A stretch of 64,000 nt of DNA, from positions 1 to 64,000 of the forward strand of contig NZ_LAQL01000015.1 in assembly GCF_001026905.1 (NCBI RefSeq), given 5' to 3'. Below are positions 43,342 to 51,398 of this stretch, in pieces; within the stretch, counting starts at the first letter, position 1; each line of letters begins with the position of its first letter. Made by a program: the position numbers and the translations under genes. The notes under the pieces are model-generated. The model saw nothing but the letters and a program-made list of their open reading frames with translations. It did not search any database and was not told where the DNA came from. Origin of the DNA: Kiloniella spongiae. GTDB taxonomy: Bacteria > Pseudomonadota > Alphaproteobacteria > Kiloniellales > Kiloniellaceae.

Positions 43342-45003
43342 ATGTGTGTAATGGGAAATGCACGTGCGGATGCGCGTGGGTTAATAGCGAAGCTTACGCT
43401 GGAACAAAAGGTCGGTCAGCTTTTTATGTTGGCATTTGGGGGCAAAGATCTCATCTATGCCAAGCAGCTTGTTCAGGAGCGTTATGTATCTGGATTTTAC
43501 ATCTCGCAGGATAATGCTGAAACAGTATCTGAAGCTAAGAACTTGACAAAAACCCTGCAAGATACGGCAAGTTCAACAAGACTGGATCTACCGTTGATTT
43601 TTGGCGTGGATCAGGAAGGTGCATGGGGCGTTGCTGTATCCGAAACCACGACTGGTCCGGGAAATTTGGCTTTGGGATCGGCGGATGATAGGTCTCTCAC
43701 GCGCGAAATTTATGGTGTTTACGCACGGGAAATGATGGCGTGCGGGTATAATGTAATCTTGTCACCCTGTGCTGATATTAACAGTAATCCTGATAATCCG
43801 ATCATTGGAACGCGTTCGTTTGGCGAAGATCGTGACAGGGTTGCCCGACATGTCAAAGCAGCAGTTGAAGGTGCTTTGAAGAATCACATCGTATGTTGTG
43901 GCAAACATTTTCCCGGACATGGCGATACAAGTGAGGATAGTCATCGGCTACTGCCAACAGTTGACAGAAGTCTGGTGTATTTACAAGATCAGGATCTTGT
44001 TCCTTTTCAGGCAGCGATCGATGCCGGATTGCCAATGATTATGACCTCACACATTAACTTTCCACAAATTGATCCTGATTTTCCCGCAACTCTTTCCCCG
44101 AAAATTATGAATGACTTATTGCGTGAGCAAATGGGTTTTCAGGGTGTGATTGTAACGGACAGTATGAATATGTGGGGGATGCGAAAGAACTATGACCCGG
44201 CTCAATCTGCTATTTTGGCCCTGAAAGCTGGTTGCGATATTATCATGCTGTCAGAAGAGCATTACGAGCACGATGCAGCAAATTATGTCGCCAAGCAGAT
44301 GGCGACTATTGACGGTGTGCTACAGGCCGTTGAGGAAGGTGACCTTGCACTTGATATTGTTGAAAATGCTTTGGAGAGAATTTTTTGCCTCCGGATTCAA
44401 CTGGCAAGGAATACAAGACGCAGCGAAACGGACTTCAGCGATATCTCAACTGAAAAACATCGTAATCTTGCTGATCTTGCCGCAGAAAAAGCTATTCGTG
44501 TTGTTCGTGACCGAGACAACCTTATTCCTTTTAAGGACGCGTTTAAAAGCAAAGTGAAGCTGATTGGCCTTAGTGGTGCTGAGGCACATCAAATGGTCGT
44601 TAGTACGCGTGGTATCGGACCTAATGATCCGCAGGCGGCTTTTGATGTGCTATGCGAAGAACTCAAAAATACCTCTGTAGATATCGAAATTTTATCAGAG
44701 ATAGATTTTCAAGGTCTTCTTGCTGGAGAGCAAAGTATAGATAAGGAGGATATCGTAATTGGTGTGAGCGAAGATTATCCGCTTCCCGGTATGGATTATG
44801 ACGTTGATCTTCAAGAAGAACGATTGAGTAAACTTATCGAAATTACCAAAGGTAAGATGGTTGTTTGTGCTCTTCGAAGTGATTATGAACTGAGATCTTA
44901 TCCTGATTTAAGTACTTATGTCGCGGCCTATTCAAGTCGCGCTTGTTCAGCTAGGGCAATGGCCCGGTTTATTGTTAAAGCATTGGCTGGTTGTGAAGGT
45001 TAG
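43342..45003 (+). CDS. Glycoside hydrolase family 3, NagZ-type
   Basis: A 553-residue GH3 enzyme. The N-terminal barrel carries KHFPGHGDTSEDSH near 188-201, whose Asp-Ser-His supplies the acid/base histidine dyad specific to NagZ-like beta-N-acetylglucosaminidases, and IVTDSMNMWG near 270, whose Asp is the nucleophile. It is longer than classical NagZ (about 340) by an alpha/beta C-terminal domain (about 380-553). There is no signal peptide, so it acts in the cytoplasm on imported oligosaccharide or glycoside. Its place after an ABC importer and a ROK regulator supports catabolism rather than only peptidoglycan recycling. Exact sugar is inferred. Confidence 0.87.
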   Translation: MCVMGNARADARGLIAKLTLEQKVGQLFMLAFGGKDLIYAKQLVQERYVSGFYISQDNAETVSEAKNLTKTLQDTASSTRLDLPLIFGVDQEGAWGVAVSETTTGPGNLALGSADDRSLTREIYGVYAREMMACGYNVILSPCADINSNPDNPIIGTRSFGEDRDRVARHVKAAVEGALKNHIVCCGKHFPGHGDTSEDSHRLLPTVDRSLVYLQDQDLVPFQAAIDAGLPMIMTSHINFPQIDPDFPATLSPKIMNDLLREQMGFQGVIVTDSMNMWGMRKNYDPAQSAILALKAGCDIIMLSEEHYEHDAANYVAKQMATIDGVLQAVEEGDLALDIVENALERIFCLRIQLARNTRRSETDFSDISTEKHRNLADLAAEKAIRVVRDRDNLIPFKDAFKSKVKLIGLSGAEAHQMVVSTRGIGPNDPQAAFDVLCEELKNTSVDIEILSEIDFQGLLAGEQSIDKEDIVIGVSEDYPLPGMDYDVDLQEERLSKLIEITKGKMVVCALRSDYELRSYPDLSTYVAAYSSRACSARAMARFIVKALAGCEG

Positions 45004-45113
45004 AGACACTTTTCTGACGTATATTGTATCTAAATTCAGTAAAGATGTATGGTGCATTTCTTTTGGTTCTCTAAGGTTATTTTTAGGAGATAGAGCTTGG
45101 AAGGACTTGTGGG

Positions 45114-45911
45114 ATGGACTTAAATCTTCAGGGGTATCGTGTGCTGATTACGGCAGGGGGCGCTGGACTTGGTCGAGCGACAGCCGAGGCTTTCCTTCGT
45201 GAAGGGGCTGATGTCCACGTTTGTGATATTGATCAAAAGGCGTTGGATGATTTTCCTTTCGAGAAGAGTTCAGAGACTGTTGGGCAACTAACGAAAAGCT
45301 TACTTGATGTCACGGACGAGCAAGGTGTGAAGGCCTTGTTTGCTGAATTGAAAGCAACTTTCAATGGCTTGGATGTGTTGGTTAATAATGCTGGCATTGC
45401 TGGACCGACAGGCGAGCTGGAAACACTGGACTATGGTGCTTGGCAAAAGTGCATTTCTGTAAATATTGATTCGCAGTTTCTCTTTTCCCGTGAAGCCATC
45501 CCCTTGATGAAAAAACAAAAAAGCGGTTCAATATTTAACTTGTCTTCGACCGGAGGATTGTTCGGTTTTCCTTATCGAACACCTTATGCCGCGGCAAAAT
45601 GGGCTGTCGTTGGTATTACCAAGACAATGGCGATGGAGCTTGGACCCTATGGCATTAGAGTCAATGCAATTGCCCCGGGATCTGTGTCTGGTCCGCGCAT
45701 GGATCGGGTGATTGAGGCATCTGCTCAGGCGCAAAATATTTCTGCTGATGTGGTGCGTGGACAGTTTGAAAAACAGACATCCATGAGGACTTTTGTTTCA
45801 CCCCTAGATATTGCAAATATGATTCTCTTTGCGTCCTCCCCGAAGGGAAATAAAATTTCAGGTCAGGTTTTGACGGTTGATGGTCATACAGAGGGACTGT
45901 CAGCCCATTGA
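45114..45911 (+). CDS. SDR-family oxidoreductase
   Basis: A 265-residue classical short-chain dehydrogenase. The cofactor loop reads TAGGAGLGRA near 13-22; NNAGIAGP near 91 is the structural motif; the catalytic Ser lies in NLSSTGG near 143 and the Tyr-Lys pair in PYAAAKWAVVG near 158. It follows the GH3 gene by 110 nt with AAGGAC as ribosome site, and probably oxidises or reduces a sugar or sugar-derived alcohol from that pathway. The Asp at the end of strand 2 (HVCDID) favours NAD over NADP. Confidence 0.88.
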   Translation: MDLNLQGYRVLITAGGAGLGRATAEAFLREGADVHVCDIDQKALDDFPFEKSSETVGQLTKSLLDVTDEQGVKALFAELKATFNGLDVLVNNAGIAGPTGELETLDYGAWQKCISVNIDSQFLFSREAIPLMKKQKSGSIFNLSSTGGLFGFPYRTPYAAAKWAVVGITKTMAMELGPYGIRVNAIAPGSVSGPRMDRVIEASAQAQNISADVVRGQFEKQTSMRTFVSPLDIANMILFASSPKGNKISGQVLTVDGHTEGLSAH

Positions 45912-46063
45912 GGTGCCAAATAAAAGGGGGCGGACCTCAACAGATTGTTTACAGATACAAAACCGGGTTTTAGACTGTCCCAATCTCGCCATACTCTAGT
46001 GATAGATATATGGTGTTATGAATAGCTTATTGACCCAAACAGATAGAGTAAAGCTTACGCTCC

Positions 46064-46204
46064 ATGAAGAAATTCGGCCTTTTTGTCTTTGTTATCCTGA
46101 TCGGTGCTTTACTCGCAGGGGGAGTTTTCCTTTTGACGTGGGATATTCCCGCGCCTTCTGCCAATGTGGAAAAGGTCATTCCCAATGATCGCCTCACCAA
46201 ATAA
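46064..46204 (+). CDS. Small single-pass membrane protein, 46 residues
   Basis: A short gene supported by context and composition: MKKFGLFVFVILIGALLAGG gives one clear membrane helix (about 4-24), followed by a short periplasmic tail with LTWDIPAPSANVEKVIPN. The DIPAP/VEKVIP tail is reminiscent of small proteins found beside xerD or aroK in other alphaproteobacteria, as I recall. It overlaps the next gene by 20 nt if that gene starts at 46185, so the two are probably coupled. Function unknown. Confidence 0.7.
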   Translation: MKKFGLFVFVILIGALLAGGVFLLTWDIPAPSANVEKVIPNDRLTK

Positions 46205-47990
46205 GATGTCGTTTCAGTTATCTAAATCTGCACTCGTGGGAACTGTCTTAAGGCTTTCCATGGCGGCTCTTTTTGCCGGGGGCGGCACTTCCGCCTATGC
46301 CCAGACGCAATTGATCCCGCAGCAACCGACAACAAACCAATCGATAACAGGAGAACCTTTAACCGAGACTCCTGCCTCGCCGATTAGCTCTGGCGGGATA
46401 CAGGTTGATAGTCTCGGTGGTCTCGATTTGGACAGCATCGGAACCCTTAGCCTCGGGCAAGGTGGATTTGGGTATGACATGTGGCGGCAGAGCTCGTTGC
46501 AGGACGTTTTTGCCCTGATTACGCAAATGCCTGTGAGCTATCATTCTGCGGTTGGAAACAATCTGGCAAAGAGACTGTTGTTATCGAGTGCCGGACGCCC
46601 ATTGGATGATAAGCCTCTGCAGAGTGAACAAAGCCTTCTGTCCCTTCGCCTGGAAAAGTTGGCTGAGCTTGGTGCTTACACTGAACTTGATAATCTGTTT
46701 CAACGTATACCGACACGTTCCGATAGCGAACAACAGGCGCGTTATCGAAGCGACAGTCTTTTGATGACCGGAAAAAATGGTGATGCCTGTCAGGTTATTC
46801 AGGGAATGTCCGCCACAGGTAAGGACAGCTATTGGACACGTGGTATGGTCTATTGCCACTTTCTGCAAAAACAAGTTGATCAGGCTCTTTTAGGTTTGGA
46901 TTTACTGAGAGAAACAGGTGACGCAACAGACCCGCTTTTTGAAGAACTTGCTCTTGCTGCGTCTGGTGCAAACATCAAATTATCCGGCAAAAGTGCTGGG
47001 CGTGTTGAACCCATTCACTGGGCGCTGGCTGCGCTTTCAGCAACTCAACTTCCTGCTGATCTTGATGATTTTCTCGATCCAGGAGTTCGCAGAGCTTTGA
47101 TCTCGACAGAAAGCTACCCTTTGGATAGACGTGTTTATGCTGCTGAAGTTGCTGTAAGAAGCGGTGCTCTGTCTCCTAATGCTCTGGTTGATCTTTATAG
47201 TCGTTACGCTTTTGAACCGGCTGAGCTTGATGGTGTTGTTGGTGGGCAAATAAAACACGAAGGCCCGGAATTACGTGCTTTATTCCTTCAGGCTACACAA
47301 TTACAGACTGTACCTGCTGCAAGAGCCGAGATTGTGAAAGCTGCTCTTGATCAGGCAGAGACAGATGGCATGGGTATTCTGATGTCACGCGTTGTTGCCG
47401 ACCTGGTAGCTGAGATTCCGCACTCTGCCGATCTGACATGGTTTGCATTACCTGCTGGGCGAATACTTTATCTGGCAGGACAATACGAACGGGCTAATGC
47501 ATGGCTGCTTTTGGCGCGTCAATATATGTTGAGCGAAGAAACCGCTGCAGCAAATTTGACCTCCCTTTGGCCGTACGCTCGACTTTCTGGAATGGAAGGT
47601 GGTGAAAGATACGGAACCTTAAAAGGATGGGCATCTGCTCAAAGCGGCCTGGGACCTGAAGTCCTGAACCAACAGTTGGTAATGTTAAGATCCTGTATGC
47701 AGGCATTGGGCGAGGAAACCCGTTTGAGTTGGGGAGAGCTTGCTTCTATGGAAATTGCCTCACCAGGTTTAGCGCCATCAGCTGCTTTGCTCTATGCATT
47801 AAAAGATGCGCAGAATGGGGGACGCCTTGCTGAAGTTGTTTTGCTTAGTCTGATCATCCTGGGTGAACAGGGGCCAGGTAATACGCACAGCCTTGCGCTT
47901 GGGAGCGTTGTTGAAGCACTCTATTCTGTTGGTTTGCAAACTGAGGCTCGCTCACTGGCAATTGAAGCTACTGTTCTCAGCGGTATTTGA
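46185..47990 (+). CDS. Secreted helical-repeat protein of unknown function
   Basis: An exported protein of about 601 residues. A signal peptide ends at ...GGGTSAYA near residue 41. A Thr/Pro/Gly-rich segment with repeated SLGGLDLDSIGTLSLG follows. The remaining 500 residues are mostly short amphipathic helices of a TPR/SEL1-like character (QSLLSLRLEKLAELGAYTEL, YERANAWLLLARQYML), consistent with a scaffold in the periplasm. No enzyme motif was found. Starts at 46164, 46185 or 46206 are possible; AAAAGG lies suitably before 46185. xerD follows 44 nt later. Confidence 0.72.
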   Translation: MIASPNKMSFQLSKSALVGTVLRLSMAALFAGGGTSAYAQTQLIPQQPTTNQSITGEPLTETPASPISSGGIQVDSLGGLDLDSIGTLSLGQGGFGYDMWRQSSLQDVFALITQMPVSYHSAVGNNLAKRLLLSSAGRPLDDKPLQSEQSLLSLRLEKLAELGAYTELDNLFQRIPTRSDSEQQARYRSDSLLMTGKNGDACQVIQGMSATGKDSYWTRGMVYCHFLQKQVDQALLGLDLLRETGDATDPLFEELALAASGANIKLSGKSAGRVEPIHWALAALSATQLPADLDDFLDPGVRRALISTESYPLDRRVYAAEVAVRSGALSPNALVDLYSRYAFEPAELDGVVGGQIKHEGPELRALFLQATQLQTVPAARAEIVKAALDQAETDGMGILMSRVVADLVAEIPHSADLTWFALPAGRILYLAGQYERANAWLLLARQYMLSEETAAANLTSLWPYARLSGMEGGERYGTLKGWASAQSGLGPEVLNQQLVMLRSCMQALGEETRLSWGELASMEIASPGLAPSAALLYALKDAQNGGRLAEVVLLSLIILGEQGPGNTHSLALGSVVEALYSVGLQTEARSLAIEATVLSGI

Positions 47991-48034
47991 TTCATGTGGG
48001 CAATTGATGCCTGGTGATTGATGGCAGATGATTG

Positions 48035-48958
48035 ATGATTAGCTCATCCCGAATTCCCATCTTTCTGGAAATGATGTCTGCAGAACGCGGTGCCAGTCAG
48101 AATACGTTGGAATCTTACGCGCGAGATCTGGAGCGTTTTGAGGACTTCTTGTCAGGAGGTCGAAAAGAACTGACAGATGTTGAGGCGTCGGATATTCGCA
48201 ACTATTTGGCTGATCTTACTACAGAAGGCCTTAGTGCCCGAACACAGGCACGTCATTTGTCTTCTTTGAAGCAGTTCTATCTATTCCTTATGGAAGAAGG
48301 GATCAGGCAAGATAACCCTATTGCGGAAATCAGCTCTCCACGTATGGCGCAATCTTTGCCAAAGTTTCTTTCTGTTGAAGATACAGATGCGCTGCTAAAA
48401 GCTGCGCAAGAAAATTCCACAGACGAAGGCCTGCGTCTGTGTGCTTTGATCGAATTGCTCTATGCTACAGGGATGCGAGTAAGTGAGCTCGTGTCTTTGA
48501 AGGTATCACAAACACAGCGTGACCCGCGTATTTTGACTGTAATGGGTAAGGGGAACAAAGAACGGCTTGTGCCGCTTAGTCCCCAGGCACGTGAGGCATT
48601 GGATCGGTATCTTCTGGTCAGGAACAACTTTCTACCTAATTTGGAGCGGGATAAGACCAAAGATGCGGGATGGGTTTTCCCTTCACGGGGGAAGAGTGGT
48701 TACCTGACACGCCATCGCGTCGGCCAGCTTCTGAAAGAGTTGGCGATACAGGGCGGGGTCATGCCGTCCAAGGTGTCTCCACACGTTTTACGCCACGCGT
48801 TTGCTACTCATTTGTTGGAAAACGGTGCTGATTTGAGGTCTGTTCAAAAAATGCTAGGCCATTCAGATATTTCAACAACACAGATCTATACACATGTTTT
48901 GCAAGAGCGTTTGCAAAAGTTTGTGTTTGAAAAGCATCCTTTGTCCCCAAAACCCTGA
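48035..48958 (+). CDS. xerD: Tyrosine recombinase XerD
   Basis: Site-specific recombinase that with XerC resolves chromosome dimers at dif. The 307-residue product has the SAM-like N-terminal core-binding domain (about 5-90) and the catalytic domain. The active-site residues are visible: Arg in TGMRVSEL near 147, Lys in GKGNKERLV near 171, HxxR in HVLRHAFATHLL near 250-253, His in LGHSD near 275 and the nucleophile Tyr in IYTHV near 285. A TTG start three bases earlier is possible. It lies in a housekeeping neighbourhood without integrase-associated phage genes, which supports XerD rather than an island integrase. Confidence 0.93.
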   Translation: MISSSRIPIFLEMMSAERGASQNTLESYARDLERFEDFLSGGRKELTDVEASDIRNYLADLTTEGLSARTQARHLSSLKQFYLFLMEEGIRQDNPIAEISSPRMAQSLPKFLSVEDTDALLKAAQENSTDEGLRLCALIELLYATGMRVSELVSLKVSQTQRDPRILTVMGKGNKERLVPLSPQAREALDRYLLVRNNFLPNLERDKTKDAGWVFPSRGKSGYLTRHRVGQLLKELAIQGGVMPSKVSPHVLRHAFATHLLENGADLRSVQKMLGHSDISTTQIYTHVLQERLQKFVFEKHPLSPKP

Positions 48959-49164
48959 TCTCTCGCTCAATTGAAAATCATCAGAGCTACGAGGTTCTTT
49001 TCTTAACCTGTGATGGTTTCCTAGCGGTGTTTGCGTACTTCTCTACAAGACAAATTTTTTCTTGAGGTTGACAGAATTAATTTGTGAGAGCACAGTTTAT
49101 GTTGCGGTGCACAATAAGAGTTGGCTGTCCTTTAAAAGCTAACCGGAACCCCAGGGAGTAAGAC

Positions 49165-50160
49165 ATGAGCTTTACAATTCCAGAAGAAACCACTTCACGC
49201 CTCAATCGTAGTGAGCTGGCTGTACCGGGAAGTAATCCCGTATTGTTTGAAAAAGCGGCAGCATCCAAAGCCGATGTGATTTTTTTGGATTTGGAAGATG
49301 CCGTTGCGCCAGATGATAAAGAACAGGCGCGTAAAAATGTTATTGAGGCGATAAACGATATCGATTGGGGGAATAAAACTCTGTCGGTTCGTGTTAATGG
49401 TCTGGATACGCCCTATATGTATCGGGATGTGATTGATGTGCTTGAACAGGCTGGCGATAGACTGGATCTGTTCATGATTCCCAAGGTAGGAACCGCGGCG
49501 GATATCTATGCACTTGATATGCTTTGTACCCAGGTTGAAACAGCCAAAGGGCGCAAGAAAGTCGTTGGTTTTGAAATGATTATTGAAACGGCTCTCGGCA
49601 TGCAAAATATCCATGAAATCGCTGCAGCTTCGAAACGGAATGAAAGTCTGCATTTTGGTGTCGCGGACTATGCGGCATCAACAAAAGCCAGGACGACAGG
49701 TATCGGTGGACCCAATCCGATGTATGGTGTTTTAACGGATATCGATGGTGATACACCGAGAGATTTTCACTGGGGAGATATGTGGCATTATGCGATAGCA
49801 CGGATGGTTGTTGCTGCACGTGCGAACGGTCTTCGTGCTATTGATGGCCCTTTTGGCGATTTTTCTGATCCGGAAGGATATCGCGCCCAGGCAAACAGAG
49901 CGACAATTCTCGGCTGTGAAGGAAAGTGGGCCATACATCCAAACCAGATTGGGATTGCGAATGAGGTGAACAGCCCATCAGAAGCAGAAGTGAATAAAGC
50001 CAATCGTATTCTCGAAGCCATGGAACAGGCGCAACGTGAAGGCAAAGGTGCCGTTTCTTTAGATGGACGGTTGATTGATATTGCCTCTATTCGTCAGGCA
50101 AGTGTAATGGTTGAAAAAGCAAAAGAGATTGCCCAGGCGGATGCTGTGTCTGATGGTTAA
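49165..50160 (+). CDS. mcl1: L-malyl-CoA/beta-methylmalyl-CoA lyase
   Basis: A 331-residue HpcH/CitE-family lyase. It shows the strong Mcl1 pattern: DVIFLDLEDAVAPDDKEQAR near 34-53, SVRVNGLDTPYMYRD near 75-89, FMIPKVGTAADIYALD near 106-121, and a substrate-domain IDGPFGDFSDPEGYRAQA near 225. Mcl1 cleaves beta-methylmalyl-CoA to propionyl-CoA and glyoxylate and L-malyl-CoA to acetyl-CoA and glyoxylate in the ethylmalonyl-CoA pathway. The mutase gene at 12756 would act on the propionyl-CoA branch. The next gene downstream is accA, an acyl-CoA enzyme with no direct operon link. The enzyme name is by resemblance to Rhodobacter-type Mcl1. Confidence 0.9.
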   Translation: MSFTIPEETTSRLNRSELAVPGSNPVLFEKAAASKADVIFLDLEDAVAPDDKEQARKNVIEAINDIDWGNKTLSVRVNGLDTPYMYRDVIDVLEQAGDRLDLFMIPKVGTAADIYALDMLCTQVETAKGRKKVVGFEMIIETALGMQNIHEIAAASKRNESLHFGVADYAASTKARTTGIGGPNPMYGVLTDIDGDTPRDFHWGDMWHYAIARMVVAARANGLRAIDGPFGDFSDPEGYRAQANRATILGCEGKWAIHPNQIGIANEVNSPSEAEVNKANRILEAMEQAQREGKGAVSLDGRLIDIASIRQASVMVEKAKEIAQADAVSDG

Positions 50161-50191
50161 TACTTGATAACAAAGGTTGATTTTTTTGTGT

Positions 50192-50224
50192 AGGCCGGCT
50201 TCAAAAATAGCCGGCCTTTTTTAT
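50192..50224 (+). terminator. Rho-independent terminator of mcl1
   Basis: Nine-bp arms AGGCCGGCT/AGCCGGCCT, loop TCAAAAAT, followed by a run of T, about 30 nt after the stop. Confidence 0.92.
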
Positions 50225-50362
50225 TATGGCTCTTAGCCATGCTGGGCAGGGAACACTTCATGTAATCAAAATAAAGCTAAAACTTGAAATTGTACGCTTG
50301 AAAGGTACTATGCGACGACTATATTTGTTGACTGATTTTCACGATGTGATAGACAACGCCTT

Positions 50363-51319
50363 ATGCAAAATTTCCTAGATTTCGAAAAACCGATTGCTGA
50401 GCTTGCTGGTAAAATTGAAGGCTTGCGGCACCTGTCTGACAGCAGCAGTGATGTGAACATTGCTGAAGAAGTTTCCAAGTTGGAAGCGAAGGCTGACAAG
50501 CTGTTGCGCCAAACTTACGCTAAGCTGAGCCCGTGGCAAAAAACACTTGTTGCACGCCATCCTGATCGTCCTCATTGCAAGGACTATATCGAGGCGTTAA
50601 TCGAAGACTATACACCCTTGGCAGGGGATCGGGCGTTTGCCGAAGATTTCGCCATTCTGGGTGGCTTAGGGCGTTTTCGTGGTCAATCCGTTGTTGTGAT
50701 TGGTCAGGAAAAAGGCGCTGACATGCACAGTCGCGTGAAGCACAATTTTGGCATGGCACGTCCAGAAGGCTATCGTAAAGCGCAACGTTTAATGGACATG
50801 GCAGAGCGCTTTGACCTTCCTGTCATCACTTTGGTTGATACGGCCGGTGCCTATCCTGGTGTTGGCGCGGAAGAGCGCGGCCAGTCCGAAGCGATTGCGC
50901 GGAGTATCGAAAAATGCCTTGCGATTAAGGTTCCACTTGTTTCTGCTGTTATCGGCGAAGGTGGATCTGGAGGAGCGATTGCCTTGGCTGCTGCAAACAC
51001 AGTGCTAATGCTTGAACACTCAATCTATTCAGTAATTTCACCTGAAGGATGTGCTTCAATTCTTTGGCGTTCTGGGGATCAGGCCAAAGAAGCTGCCGAA
51101 GCTCTTAAACTGACAGCTCAAGATCTGGCAACACTTGGTGTTATTGATGAAATTATTGCGGAGCCAATGGGCGGTGCGCATCGTGCAAAAGACGTATGCA
51201 TGACCGCGTTGGGCGATAGCATCGAAAAGCATCTGCAAGAACTATCTCAGTTCGGTGGGGCTGAGCTTCGCCAGAAGCGCCGGGATAAATTCTTGGAGAT
51301 GGGCCAAAAAGGTCTCTGA
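50363..51319 (+). CDS. accA: Acetyl-CoA carboxylase carboxyltransferase, alpha subunit
   Basis: Alpha chain of the carboxyltransferase half of acetyl-CoA carboxylase, which makes malonyl-CoA for fatty acid synthesis with AccD. The 318-residue product matches the family across its length, with [16 protein letters not shown] near 132, [20 protein letters not shown] near 152-171 and [15 protein letters not shown] near 197 forming the oxyanion site region. The start at ATG 50363 fits the usual [11 protein letters not shown] opening. It is monocistronic with a strong terminator. Confidence 0.96.
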   Translation: MQNFLDFEKPIAELAGKIEGLRHLSDSSSDVNIAEEVSKLEAKADKLLRQTYAKLSPWQKTLVARHPDRPHCKDYIEALIEDYTPLAGDRAFAEDFAILGGLGRFRGQSVVVIGQEKGADMHSRVKHNFGMARPEGYRKAQRLMDMAERFDLPVITLVDTAGAYPGVGAEERGQSEAIARSIEKCLAIKVPLVSAVIGEGGSGGAIALAAANTVLMLEHSIYSVISPEGCASILWRSGDQAKEAAEALKLTAQDLATLGVIDEIIAEPMGGAHRAKDVCMTALGDSIEKHLQELSQFGGAELRQKRRDKFLEMGQKGL

Positions 51320-51340
51320 TACTTGAAGATGATTACGTTA

Positions 51341-51366
51341 AAGGCCGCTTTGCAGCGGCCTTTTTT
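51341..51366 (+). terminator. Rho-independent terminator of accA
   Basis: Nine-bp arms AAGGCCGCT/AGCGGCCTT with loop TTGC, followed by a T-run, about 20 nt after the stop. Confidence 0.92.
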
Positions 51367-51398
51367 GTGGTTGGAAGAGCTTGATTTATGGAAAAATT

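Noticed and set aside
48001-48040. TGATTGATG repeats before xerD
   Set aside because: Two or three short imperfect copies at a start codon; not a recombination site. A dif-like 28-bp site was looked for here and not seen.
48035-48958. Integrase of a genomic island at xerD
   Set aside because: The protein has the length and motifs of housekeeping XerD, and no tRNA, attachment repeat or phage gene adjoins it.
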